A stretch of 38,950 nt of DNA from Vitrella brassicaformis. Taxonomy: Eukaryota > Sar > Vitrellaceae. Shown piece by piece: positions 13,593-24,946 of this stretch; position 1 is the stretch's first letter, and every line of letters starts with the position of its first letter. The translations under genes and the position numbers were made by a program. Where the stretch lies: assembly GCA_001179505.1 (NCBI GenBank), contig CDMY01000270.1, positions 93,367 through 132,316 on the forward strand, read 5' to 3'. Below the pieces are notes generated by a model. That model did no database searches. It worked only from the letters and a program-made list of their open reading frames with translations, and was not told the origin of the DNA.

Positions 13593-16134
13593 AAGGCACG
13601 CCCACTAGCAAGGACTGGGAGGATGGGCAGAGGCTGGCCGGGGCGATAGGATTCAGATTCCCACAGGTCGGTCACACAGGATGCAATGCAGACACATGGC
13701 ACGTCACACAGGCCACCCACACACGCACACACACACTCACTCTTGGTCTCTTCTCTCTGCGTCTTGTGTGTGTTGTGCATCCATTGTGTGTGTGCAGTTT
13801 GTGCCGACCCCTTTGCATCAGATCATCACCAACGCCTCCCATGACGCCATCGATCTCATGAACAGACTCTTCACCTACGACCCACAAAAGAGGTCAACCA
13901 CGCACACACATGCACACACATGCACACACATACACACACATACACACACATACACACGCGCACCCGGCCATCCACTCAACGCCATAACCATGCTCTCTCT
14001 GTGTGTGTGTGCCTGTGTGCAGGATAACGGCGGTCGAGGCGATCCGGCACCCGTACTTCTCCACCCACATCCCTCCCCAGCGCACCCTGCCCGACCAACA
14101 CCACGTGCGGGACCACTCCCGTGACTATGGTGGTGCGGTCCACCACCCGCAGCCCCAGCAGGGCGGCGGGGCGGGGGTGCCACCACACGGCATATCGCCG
14201 CCAGTCGCACTGGAGAGGGACAGGGACAGGGAGAGGGAGAAGCCGGAGAGGCCACACCCAGAGATGAAGGGTACGCGTGTGGGCGGGGGAGAACGAAACA
14301 CTCAACCATCCCGTGTGTGTGTGATGGTCTGTCTGTCTCTTCATTCAGGTCCGTATGGCAGCAAGATAGCCCGCCCCCAGGTCACCTCCTCCAACTCCCC
14401 GCCCCCCCTAGCCATAGACCTCAACAGGCAGAACTCCTCCCAGCTCAACTTCCCCCCCATCGCCCGCAGACTCTCCGTCGAGCGCAAGCCCAAAGACCTC
14501 CTGCTGCAGCAGCACCACCAGCACGCCTCAATCGGTGCGTCGGAGGGGATCGGGAGCGTGGGGGTGCCGTCTGCGGCGCCGTCGGCTGCCTCGGCGCCCG
14601 CACCGGTGATGAGCACGGGGCAGGTGGGAGGGATTCCTGGGGGTGGCAAATACGCACGGTCCGTGCAGCCGCCCCAGCCCACTCAGGTAGGGTAAGCCAG
14701 CCATGTGGCGAGGCCAAGGGAGATGGATGGGAGGATCTGATTGCATTGTGTTGTGTCCCTCCTGTTGGTTGTGCCATGTGGGCAGGTGTCTGGGGGCATG
14801 TTTCCCTCGATAGGCGACCGTGTCGGCCGCGACAGTCCACACAAGTTCTTGAGGCAACGCAGCCAAGAGCGTACGCCACGCCGGCCACAACACAACACCT
14901 CCCCCACCACACACACACACACACACAGAAGAACCAGCACACACGCATCTCATCTCAATTCCATTCTCTCGTCTGTCTGCTGTGCATGTCAGTTCGCGGG
15001 CTTCAGCAGCCCCTGCCGACGTTCGGGTCAGCAGCGGTCAGGGAAGATTCCATCGGCGCTGCTGGAGGATCGCGGTAGGTACAGACGCACACAAGATTGG
15101 CACAGACACATGCCCCACCTGACTTACTTGGTCGTTCGTTGGTTGGTTCGTCCGTCACCTATCTATGTCAGCTATGCGCGCATGGCCCGTTACCAGCCCC
15201 CCATGGCGTACCACGTCCCCAGCCCCCCCAGACAGCACCAGCAGCAGCCCGCTGCCCCCGCATCCATCTCACCCCCACCAGCAGCGACCAGGCAACACCC
15301 ACACCCTCACCCGCCACAGCAACCGGCAGCAGCAGCGGCATCAGCGGCATCATTCCCCATGCCTCCGCTGCACATCGGTCTGGGCGGGGAGGGCTTCAGG
15401 GCCGGAGCAGCAGGGGCAGGAGGGTGGGATCGGCCGTATGGTGGCGAGAGAGGTTCGTTGGGCGGGGGCAGGCTGCCCCTGCCCACCTTTGGGGCTCCTG
15501 GTGCTGGTAGTGGTGGTGCTGGTGGTGGTGCCGGAGGTAGTGGGGGTGGAGGCGGCAGCCCACCGCCCATATTGCCACGGGCGTCTGGCCTCGGGTAAGT
15601 GGGTGGGTGGGTGGGTGGGAGGGAGGGAGGGCACNNNNNNNNNNNNNNNNNNNNNNNNNNNNNNNNNNNNNNNNNNNNNNNNNNNNNNNNNNNNNNNNNN
15701 NNNNNNNNNNNNNNNNNNNNNNNNNNNNNNNNNNNNNNNNNNNNNNNNNNNNNNNNNNNNNNNNNNNNNNNNNNNNNNNNNNNNNNNNNNNNNNNNNNNN
15801 NNNNNNNNNNNNNNNNNNNNNNNNNNNNNNNNNNNNNNNNNNNNNNNNNNNNNNNNNNNNNNNNNNNNNNNNNNNNNNNNNNNNNNNNNNNNNNNNNNNN
15901 NNNNNNNNNNNNNNNNNNNNNNNNNNNNNNNNNNGGGTAAGTGGGTGGGTGGGTGGGTGGGAGGGAGGGAGGGCACCGCAGACAGCACATATACACCGAG
16001 GGAGAGAGTACCACATGGATTGGATTGACGGAGGGAGGGATAATCGGGTGGTCTGTGGTCTGTGTGTGTGCTTGGTTCATTCATTCAGGTCCAACAGCCG
16101 CTCGAACGCGGCTCGGATGATGGGATTCAGCTGA
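12265..16134 (+). CDS. CILK1/MAK (RCK family) cilium-length protein kinase
   Basis: Fifteen exons join in frame: 12265-12351, 12440-12508, 12583-12743, 12863-12914, 12999-13117, 13205-13272, 13400-13489, 13596-13666, 13798-13892, 14023-14270, 14349-14686, 14786-14870, 14993-15074, 15172-15594, 16089-16134, giving 677 residues. The kinase domain covers about residues 4-285: glycine loop GDGTYGSV (11-18), Lys33 in VAIKK, HRDVKPEN (Asp125), DFG (142-144), then the activation motif TDY at 156-158 in [19 protein letters not shown] is the hallmark of MAK/CILK1/LF4 kinases, which limit flagellar length; MAPKs usually have TEY. The 390-residue tail is Pro/Gln/Ser/Gly-rich, as in relatives. It probably acts at flagellar bases and axonemes. 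Introns end in TG repeats. The last intron contains a 300-N gap. Confidence 0.93.
12513..12541. repeat. CA dinucleotide repeat
   Basis: A pure CA run follows the donor of the second intron of the cilium kinase gene. Confidence 0.85.
12833..12861 (+). repeat. TG dinucleotide repeat at a splice acceptor
   Basis: A pure TG run ends directly in CAG at 12862, the acceptor of exon 4 of the cilium kinase gene. Confidence 0.85.
13555..13592 (+). repeat. TG dinucleotide repeat at a splice acceptor
   Basis: A TG-rich run leads into GAAG, the acceptor before exon 8 of the kinase gene. Confidence 0.8.
15593..15976 (+). repeat. 42-bp direct repeat flanking the N gap
   Basis: Bases 15593-15634 and 15935-15976 are identical: a GGGTAAGT splice donor followed by GGGT and GGGA repeats, ending GGGCAC. 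Either the contig ends overlap and were not merged, or a small tandem duplication exists. Confidence 0.9.
15635..15934. other. Assembly gap (300 N)
   Basis: Exactly 300 undetermined bases lie inside the last intron of the kinase gene, bounded by identical 42-bp sequences. The coding frame does not depend on the gap. Confidence 0.95.
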
Positions 16135-16377
16135 GGATGGCGGTGGGCTGTCGGCCTGTCTGTCGGCCTGGGTCTGCTAGGGAGGACGATAGCGACAGAC
16201 AGACAGACAGAGATAGATGAGATGAGGGAGAGTAGCTGGTTGGCTCACTTGGATTCGCTGCATTGCATCGGTGCTGCTGTGTTTTGCCGGTGGGGTGGGT
16301 GGTGCCATCTGATCGATGTCTGTCTGTCTGCTTCCACTCCATTCTAGTATTGTGTATATCGAGCCATGGCTCGCTCC

Positions 16378-16410
<33 letters not shown>

Positions 16411-16816
16411 TTATGAGGAGAGGTGTGTGTGTGTGTGTTGTGTCTGTCTGTGTCCTTGTGTATGTGTGTGTATAGCCCGACTCGCCCGCCCCACACCCCC
16501 CACCCGCCATTGAACGAATGTTTGCGAGCAGCTGTGATGATTGACACATTCACGTGTTGATGGATTGAAACACATCTCTCTCTCGCAACCTTTGTCTGGC
16601 TGTCACAAACACGCCACGCCTGACCAGACAGGCAGACACACAGACACAGACAGCCAGCATTTCGCTGGTTCGCCATCTCATCAATCAGACACCGATGGCC
16701 ACGATACTCTACACCCAATCACTGCAAGGTCTCCCTCCCTCGCGCCCCGCCCCTCCCCTCCCTCGCGCCCCTCCCTGTCCCTCAGGGTCTACCTGCCTGC
16801 CTGCCCCTTAATAAAT
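16135..16816. other. Convergent intergenic region, TG and GACA repeats
   Basis: A GACA/GATA tract lies near 16195-16220 and long TG-rich runs at 16378-16472, followed by CT/GCCC-rich sequence near 16730-16800. I see no gene. Confidence 0.5.
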
Positions 16817-17667
16817 TCACTCATCTGTGCCGCCACCCGGCCCCTCATCCCCATGGCTGGAGGGAATGTGGACAAACTTGACCTGTGGCGGGCTGTTGAC
16901 CCCCGGCTTCCTCTCGGGAAGGGGTGCGGCTGCGCTGAGTCTTTTCTGCGCCATGTGGTCGGCCTCCCTTTGTTTGTCTTGTGGTGACTTGCCGGGTCGT
17001 GGGCTGGTGAATCCCTTGGGGTTGTACATCGAGTGGCTCGGCCGCCGGTAGACCGTGTCCTCCCAACCGCACAGGCTGCCCAAACCGCGACGCTCCAACG
17101 CTTTCTGATCCGACAGACAGACAACGGAGGGAGGGATATATGGGGGGACAAGACAGACACGGACAGACAAGACACACACAATGTCAGATAGATCGATGGA
17201 TGGATGGCCGTCATTGTGTTGTCTGTCTGTCTGTCTGTCTGTCTTGTCAAGTCCTGACCGTGGCGCATTGCTTGTAAATGTCGTAGTCCTTCTGGCAGCT
17301 CTTTTCTGAGATGTCGCCTCGTAGGAAGTGGTGCCTGTACCAGTGGTTGAAGCACTGGTCGTACTTGAACTTCTCCTCACGACAGGCATAAAGCTGATCA
17401 ACACACAGGACACAACACACAGCACACAGGGGCACATCCATAGCACACTGCTCTGGTCCTTTCTTGTCTTCCTTGGCTCACCACGAGGTCGGCCATGGTG
17501 GAAAGGTTGACTTGGTAGGTGTCCTCCGGCTTCTGCCCCTTTTCCTTCATCTCGGGCGACCATTGCCTGGCGTGGAACTGAGTCACCACCGTGTCCGGCC
17601 CGTTGTACTCGAAGTACGCCGGGATGAACTTGGTGCTCGTCATCGTCGGACGAGAATCTACCGACAT
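16817..17667 (-). CDS. Twin-CX9C protein of the TRIAP1/Mdm35 type, with extensions
   Basis: Exons 17667-17482, 17393-17259 and 17104-16817 encode 202 residues. The middle exon holds the domain: Cys66-X9-Cys76 and Cys95-X9-Cys105, with the family-like stretch KYDQCFNHWYRHHFLRGD between them. TRIAP1/Mdm35 proteins sit in the mitochondrial intermembrane space, are oxidised by Mia40, and partner with PRELI/Ups lipid-transfer proteins that carry phosphatidic acid. Typical members are about 75-85 residues. This one has a 62-residue N-terminal extension and a 97-residue basic, Pro-rich C-terminal tail. There is no presequence, as usual for the class. The start is the first ATG, since the upstream open frame lacks one. 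Other twin-CX9C proteins are possible, but the spacing and motif favour TRIAP1. Confidence 0.82.
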
Positions 17668-17903
17668 CTTGACTGACAACAACACGCACGCCTCACACAA
17701 TTCAACCCTGTCGTGTCGCGGTTCCTTGAGAAAGCGGGTGGGCGAGCTAATGTGCGATCGCGGGAACGCAACGGAAGCGAAGAAGGGGAAAGCGGCTCGG
17801 ATAGCATCTATCGCAATGGGGCGGCTGTGTTGGTGAGCGAGAGCGGCCAAGATCTGCGGCCTTAGGTGGCGGCTGCGGTCAGTCGGCCCAGCACAGCGCT
17901 GCG
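17668..17903. promoter_or_regulatory. Divergent promoter region, TRIAP1-like / GalNAc-transferase
   Basis: This 236-bp region between two start codons is repeat-poor. It contains GGCGAGCT at 17741-17748, one base off the octamer seen in other divergent gaps here. Confidence 0.4.
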
Positions 17904-18766
17904 ATGAAGAAGGCGCTCCGATTCGCTTTGCTGCTGGTGATCCCCGTTGCGTCGGTGCTCCTGGGCGCCAGCCTGTCGTACTCGTACATCGCCGTGGGCG
18001 TCTCGGTCATCGCCATCCTCATAGACCCCCTGCGAGTCGAGAGCAAGGCGCTGCCCTTCTTCGTCTACCTCCTGCTGGTCTCGGCCATCCAGCTTGGCTT
18101 CCTCCTCCTATACATGAACCCTATCACTGGAGGCACCTCGACTAGCGACGGCTCACCCACACCAGCACCCTTCAGCCAGCGGCTGATGAAGCTAAGGGCG
18201 AGGAGGGAGAAGCTGCCGCCGGTCAAGGTGGTAGATCAGCAGCAGAAGCAGAAACAGCAAAACAAACAGGGTGGTGATGTCAGTGCGGCCAAGGGAGGGC
18301 AGATGGCTAAGCTGCGGATGGTGTCGCCGGAGCGGTTTGAGAACAGCACCGACATGGTCCACGACCTGCGGATGGTGTCGGTCATCCTGGCGGCACACAA
18401 CGAGCAGCAGTACTGCGAGAGGACGCTGGCGTCAATCTATGACGCCACACCACCTGACATACTCAAGGAGATCATCATTGTGGTAAGTAAGGTAACAACA
18501 GGCAGTCGATGCGCTTTGGCTGTATTGTATGCGTGTGGTGTGGCTGGTGTGTGTTGTGTTAAGGATGACGGCAGCGACCCGCCGATGTCGACTGCCTACA
18601 ATCACACGCGTTTCCCCAATGTCAAGATCATCCGCAACGAGGAGAGGGAGGGACTCATCCGGTCAAAACTCATCGGAGGCGATGCAGCAGAGGTAGGTAT
18701 CACACCCTACCCTACCATCGCCATAGCATACACAAGCACCAGCACAAGACGCAGGCGAGACACCTC

Positions 18767-18797
<31 letters not shown>

Positions 18798-20657
18798 CCC
18801 CTCTGCGCATGGCTTCCTTCAGGGCGACCTGATAGTGTTTCTCGACGCCCACGTGAAGCCCGACCCCGGGTGGACGGCGCCCCTGATCCGGCACACCAAC
18901 ACCAACTACAAGAGGGTGGTGGTGCCGCTGATCCCCATCCTCAACGGCGAGACCTGGGAGATCAACCGGGCGGCGGTGGGTGTCAAGATGATGTTCGACT
19001 GGACGCTGCAGTTCCAGTGGTTCGAGGACCACAACGACCTGGTGCCCTGCATGAGCGGGGGGCTGCTGGCGATGACCAAGCGGTGGTGGGAGGAGAGCGG
19101 CAAGCTCGATGACGGCATGTATGAGTGGGGCGGGGAGAACATAGAGCAGTCCATACGGATCTGGCTCTGCGGGGGCGAGATCTATGTCGCAAGGGACTCC
19201 ATCGTCGGGCACGTCTTCAGGGAAAAGTTCCCTTATAAGGTCAGAGAGAGAGAGAGAGAGTTAGTGAGTGAGTGCGCCGCATGAGATGACGGCCTCTCTC
19301 TCTTTGTGATATTCTTGTTATTGTTCCTGTCGGTCGTGTGGTGTGCAGATTGACAACGAGAAGATCATGGTCAACAAGGCCCGAGCAGTGGAGGTGTGGT
19401 GGGACGAGTACAAGGAAAAGTGAGTAGGCAGAAAGAGACAGCACAGCTCGGACACGACCTGATTCGTAAAAGAATCCCGCACTCTGTGTGTCCGTGCCGT
19501 GTGTGGTCCTCCCGTGCAGGTTCTACCAGCACTATCCGTCAGGTCGCAAGTTCAAGGACCGCATGGGCAACACCACCGAAAGGGAGACTATCAAGGAGCG
19601 GCTCAACTGCAAACCATTCAGCTGGTGAGGATTCACGGCATCCCCTCTGGACTCCCCCCCTCCCTCACACACGCAAGGCAAGTCTCTCGTGTGATTGTGT
19701 TATGTGCAGGTATGTCGAGAAGTTCCACGACGTGTTTGTGGATCGCGGTATGCTGCCGATGAACACGTTCCTCATCCAGAAGGCCGGCACCGACCAGTGC
19801 CTCATCCCCAGCCAGCACGTCCTCAACCAGCGGAACCCCCCGCTCAGCAGAGACAGACTCGCTTACACCACCTGTGACAAAGAAAGCAAAGCGCAGAGGT
19901 CAGTGAGTGAGTGATCACCTGCAGAGACCGACGCACACGACACCACACGTATCTCATTATGTGTGTGTGTGAGTGGTTGCAGGTTTCAGTGGCGCAACCA
20001 GGGTAGGACGTTGCAGAATGTTGAGAGCAAGAAGTGCTTCGACGCGGCCAACCCGCCCAGCGAGGGCCACGAGACCATCCTCTTCCTCTGCGAAGGCACC
20101 AACCACAACCAGGTAGGTACACACAACCAAACGCACCCACGCTGAATGACACTGACAGATCTGATCAGATCAGCACAGCGCATCTCTCTCTCTGTATGTG
20201 TCTGTGTGTGTGTGTGTGTGCAGGTGTGGGAGCACACCAACGGGCGGCTCACCCACTCGTCCTTCTGCGCAGGCACCAAGAGTACGCACCGCATGACGAC
20301 TGTCTGTCTGTATGTATGTGTGCGCACGGCGCATGTGGTGACATATTGTGTGTGTGTGTGCGTCCCGTCCTTCTGCAGACGACCAGTTGACGCTCCACTT
20401 GTGGCACTGCAGCGACAAGCCCGCCGAGGAGGGACAGCTCTTCAAATTCGTCGATTACAAGGCCGAATTCCAGTACGCAACCAACAGAGACAGACGCACA
20501 GCCACACACCCACAGCCACTCAAGCGCACACCCACACATTGGCACTCGTGCGCGTGTGTGTGTGGTTTGTGTCAGGAATGTGCCCAAGAAGAAGAAAAAA
20601 GATAAAGACAAGGACAAGGACAAAGACAAAGACAAGGAAAAGGACAAACGGCAGTAG
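17904..20657 (+). CDS. Polypeptide N-acetylgalactosaminyltransferase (GT27) with ricin-type lectin domain
   Basis: Ten exons join in frame: 17904-18482, 18564-18692, 18823-19239, 19349-19419, 19520-19624, 19710-19898, 19983-20112, 20224-20281, 20379-20472, 20576-20657, giving 617 residues. It starts mucin-type O-glycosylation by moving GalNAc from UDP-GalNAc to Ser/Thr in the Golgi. Visible family features are SVILAAHNE, DDGSDPP (194-200), the metal-binding Asp244-Ala-His246, WGGENIE (338-344) and VGHVFR with His366, then the EVWWDEYK and CKPFSWYVEKF segments. Residues about 455-590 form the beta-trefoil lectin (QCL..., KCFDA, LWHCS). The N-terminus shows about three hydrophobic segments rather than the usual single anchor. 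The tail ends in a Lys-Asp repeat. Apicomplexan relatives make glycans of cyst walls. Confidence 0.93.
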
Positions 20658-21409
20658 AGCTGCAGCTGCCGATCCCCGCCCCCCCCCCTCCCCTCCCCCT
20701 TGTGTCATTGATTCCGTTCTCTGGTGGTTGGTCGTCGTTTCACATATACCCATACAGTGATTTCCACCACCAGAGAGCCACATTTTCGCTTCATCGTGGC
20801 TCGCTCACGGACAGATAGATGTGTGTGTGTGCGTAAAGGTCGCGATGGCGACCGACGGCTGTCTGCCTGTCTGAGTGTCTGCGGACACCACCAGGGTTGC
20901 CAGAAGAGAAGAGCCAAGAAAGCCAGGCAGCGACAAGAGAAAGGGCTGAGAGGCTTCAATTAATGGGGCGGGTGGGTGGGTGGAGTGGGAGTAGGAAGGT
21001 AGACAGGCAGGTTGAAAGGTAGGTCTGGCTCTTTGTATATAATATTGCGTGTGCTCTGTGTGTGTGTGTGTGTGTGTGGAGCGTCCATTCACTCACTCAG
21101 TCACTCACTGGTGCAGCATTCATCGTATTTGTGGCTCTATCTATCTATACCTCTCTCTCTCTTCTCCTGTCTGTCTAACAGACAAACCCAACACGCATCG
21201 CATGAGTGGGTGCGGTGGATGTGGTACCTACCTACCCTTGTTGTCTGTCGGATTGGTGCGTACCGTACGTGTCATAGTCATATTAAGCCGTGTGTCTCTC
21301 CTGTGTCCATCTCACACCTTGGCCTTCACACACGCATTGCATTCAGATCAATCAATCCACCACACCACACCACAGCCAGACAGACACCCAACCCCAGTAC
21401 CACCCAGGT
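20658..21409. other. Convergent intergenic region, no gene seen
   Basis: TG runs at about 21055-21078, TCACTCAC and CTAT/CTCT tracts near 21090-21180, and CA-rich stretches are scattered. I see no gene or RNA. Confidence 0.5.
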
Positions 21410-24400
21410 CTATCTGTTGGCGGCCTTCCGAAGGTTCTCGTAGTACAAGAGACACCTGTCATTGGCCCGAATGACGTACCGTAGCTCGTTCTCATCCCGC
21501 ACGCCGTGGATGGTCAGGCCCTCCAGGCTCTTCACACGCGACAAAGCGACATACGCCTGACCCTCGGCAAACGTGCCGGCGAGGCCCACCTCAGCCATGT
21601 CTATGGTCATACCTGCAGACGGACACACAGAAGGCGTGTTCTCGTGAGTGACTTGTTAATTGTTGTTTGTGTTTGTGTGTGTCGGTTGGTTGGTTGGTGA
21701 CCTTACCTTGCGATTTGTGTACGGTGAATGCCCATGCGAGTACCAGGGGGACCTGCGTTCGTGTGGCCACCACCTGGTTGCCCACCTGCACACACACACA
21801 CACACACAGTCAGGCGGAGATGAGACCGAGAGAGACACGGATGGATGGATGGAGGTGTTTGTGTGAGCCGTCCGTCTGGCAGGACGTACTCTGACGTCAA
21901 AGCAAGTCGCGTTGATCTCGTGGTCTTTCGACCCCGCTGCACCGGGGAAGTGCACCAGCAACTTGGGGTGAATCCTAAGTGCACAAAACACACACACACA
22001 CACACTCACCCTTTCGCACACACAAAGGAGTGTCCTCTGTCTGTGTGTGCATTTGTTTGTGTGTGTCTCCCTTACTGTGTGACAACCCCTCTCGCGCCGT
22101 TGACGAGGTGTCTGGAGGCGTTGATGGTCTTGACCAAAATGACCTGGGCGCCCTTCTTGAGTGTCAGATGGCGGGGGGCGTTGGTGGCCATGTCCAAATC
22201 GATGCCGCCGGGCCCTGCATCCAGATGAAAGGTGTCTGTCATCGATGGGGTGCGTGCGGGCGATGGATGGATGGATGGATGGATGGCCCACCGGTGTTGT
22301 CGACTGCCAGGAACTCCCTCGTCTGTCCGGGCAGCTGGCGCAGCGACTCACGGTTCAATTCATCCACCTCCTTCCTGAGAAGAATTCCCCACACACACAC
22401 ATCAATCGGCTGGCGTGTGCGTGTGTCTCCCCACCTTCTCGGCAGCAGTTTGGTGGCCACGACGCCCGCCTTGCTCTGACCCTGCTGCTGCTGCTGCTGC
22501 TGCTGGCGGCCATTGATGAGGTGTCTGGCGTGTGCCATGAGAAGTGTGAGTGTTGCAGGTGACGGGTTGCCGAAGCGGATCTCGTTGAGGATCGAGATGA
22601 ACTGCTGGTTGGATTGACGGAACACTGACACCTCGCACACACAGATGTGCCGTGCGGTTTGTGCGTCAGCCTTCAGGCCAGGCCAGTCAGGTATACCTTG
22701 TGTGAGCTCGACAGTGTGCTGCACCGTCTTGCGCCACGCATCAGTCTGCTCAAGACACGCCGACAACGTCCACACACGCATCAATCACCCAACGTCTCCG
22801 CCATCTCACCTCAAAGGCGAATATGACGGGCAGCTTCCGAACCCCCCTGCGTGAGCCCGTCGACGCGTTGCTCTGCAGACTGGCCGTGGAGTCGCTGCGT
22901 TTGATGCCCGGCGGCCCGCGGGATGACGATGCAGCAGCAGCAGGGAGCGATGCGGGGTCGTTGGGTGGAACAGGTGGCAGCTGGAGGAAATCGCCAGAGA
23001 TGAGCAACTAAATGAGACATACAGAGGAGAGCTTAGGAGACAGCGAAGAGCCATGGCTACAAGTCATCGAGTACCTGAAGGCCGCCGAAGGGCTTGTGAC
23101 AACCACGGAGGCGACGCCCCAGCTCTGATCAGGGGAGGGGAGGGGATGGATCGAGAGTGCGTGTGGGGTGTCCTGTGCCTGCCTGCCCACCTTCCAGCTT
23201 TTGGAAGAAGCGCCCCTCCACCATGGAGATCTCGTCGATGATGAGCGTCTTGGCCGACGTCCAACGCTGACCGGCAGAGACGCGGACATACATGTACAGT
23301 CCATGTGCCTACCTTGATCAGGTCTGCCGTGGCCCATTCGTGGCATTTATTGTGGTGTGTGGTCAGGTCAGGTAAGGTACCTACCTGCATTGCCTGGAAG
23401 CTCTTCGTGACAGACGACACGATGCGATCGACGGTGTCATCAGAGTTCTGAATGCCTGGATCAAGGAGGGAAAAAAGGCCAAGGGAAGAGAATACAGCAG
23501 CATGTTTCATGTCTGTCTGCTCCTGCACTCATGGCATGTATGTATGTGCGTGTTCCTGACCTCCGAACTTCTGGATGGTGCTGCCGCCTATCTGGCAGGC
23601 TGCGAGGCCCGTCGACGCCGTCACGAACAGCGTGTCCTGGGGGATGAAACTCTTGAGTATGTGGATGAGGTAACTCTTGCCAACACCTGCCATGGATGGA
23701 AACACGTACAGATACAGATACTACAGCGCACATGCGGTGTGAGTGCACTCGTCTGCATTAATGTAAGCCAAGCCCACCAGCCCCGCCCGTGAAGAAAACA
23801 TTCTTCCCATATCTCGCCAGGTTGACCACCTGAAGACACACAACCAGAGCTCCCGGTCTCTCTTGCCTTCCTTGCCCCTTCTCACCTTCTTCTGTGCCTC
23901 CGTGAGGTTGTCAGCCTCCGGACACAGTGCCAGCGGCCTCGACACGGCCGACACCCCCGACACCCCAGACCGCCCCGACCTTCCTGACGAGTCGCTTTTC
24001 CCGCCGGGTGAGGCGTCCCTCCTCTCCCTTTCCCGCTTCATCTCATCCGGTGTGGGCCGTGATGCGTTGCGCTTGGCGGGGTGTAAGGGAGGGAGGAGGC
24101 TGCCGCTGTGGTAGTCGATCTGTCGTTTCAGGTCCGCACGGCGGGGCAGGACGGGCTCGGAAACAAACGAGTTGGCGCGGGACGGAGGGCGACTTGCGAC
24201 GCTCGAAGAGGGCTTCGCATACGGATTGGCCTGTTGTGCAGGCTGCTGGCGGGGTTTGTGAGGACCCTTTGCCGCCAATGCAGGTCTGCCCTGCGGCCGC
24301 GTCGAGCGGCCCTCCACTCCCAAGCCATTCATCAGCGCCAGCACCTCCTGCCTGATGGTCCGGAGGGTCTGCGGGTCGCCCTGGAGCATCACCTGGCAGT

Positions 24401-24732
24401 CCTTCTTCTTAAATTTGAATGACATCTTGCCCTCGGCCTCCAGCAACCTGCAGGCACGACGGACACACGAATGCACACACGATGGATGGATGGATGGACG
24501 GATGGATGTGCCGCTTTGTTCAAAGTTTGTTGGTGAAGCCTACTTACTTGTCATAGAGAGTGAAGTCCCAGAGGTGGAACTGCTCGGCGGGCTTGTTGCG
24601 CAGGCAAATGCACAGATGTTTGTTGCGGACATAGACGGGTACGTTGCGGTAGGGATACTGGCACGGGCTGCCAGAAGACGTACCTTTCTCTAACACCACA
24701 GACGCCACACTTTCAGGCACAGGCGATGTCAT
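21410..24732 (-). CDS. PIF1: PIF1-family 5'-3' DNA helicase
   Basis: Fifteen exons join in frame: 24732-24548, 24447-23886, 23829-23778, 23686-23561, 23455-23385, 23266-23191, 23124-23075, 23007-22810, 22745-22697, 22624-22435, 22374-22292, 22214-22076, 21974-21890, 21785-21707, 21612-21410, giving 715 residues. Walker A is GGAGVGKS (264-271), Walker B/DEAD-like is IIDEISM (Asp343-Glu344), followed by FGGLQLLISGDFLQLPPV, then the C-terminal motifs FTVHKSQGMTID and EGQAYVALSRVKSLEGLTI that mark PIF1/RecD-like enzymes. PIF1 helicases act on telomeres, G-quadruplexes and mitochondrial DNA. Residues 1-250 are a non-catalytic extension: a compact start that may be a small folded domain, then a disordered Ser/Arg/Pro-rich region. 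A CAG/CTG run encodes poly-Gln between the two RecA lobes. Confidence 0.95.
22262..22286. repeat. GATG tetranucleotide repeat
   Basis: A GATG tract lies in a PIF1 intron next to the donor of exon 22374-22292. Confidence 0.8.
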
Positions 24733-24946
24733 TCTGTGCAAACCGGGGAAGAAGGATCGACGAACTTGTAACTTGTAAATTGCGAGCTCAAGCGGGTTGA
24801 AGAGCTCACTTCGTTGTTATGCTGTCTTACACAGCACAGACTCTTCCTCTCCGGAGATTTGCACCGACAGCGACTTGCCTTTTGACTGGCGCCACCGGCC
24901 CGCCCAGGGCTGCACATCCTGGGCCGTCTCCGTCTCACCCCGCAGA
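24733..24946. promoter_or_regulatory. Divergent promoter region, PIF1 / coiled-coil protein
   Basis: Only 214 bp separate the two start codons. TGCGAGCT lies at 24781-24788, 49 bp before PIF1. GAGCTC occurs at 24784-24789 and again at 24802-24807, around an imperfect inverted repeat (GAGCTCAA / TTGAaGAGCTC). Confidence 0.5.

Noticed and set aside
16378-16513. Val/Cys-rich ORFs in TG repeats
   Set aside because: They are translations of microsatellite sequence with no conserved features.
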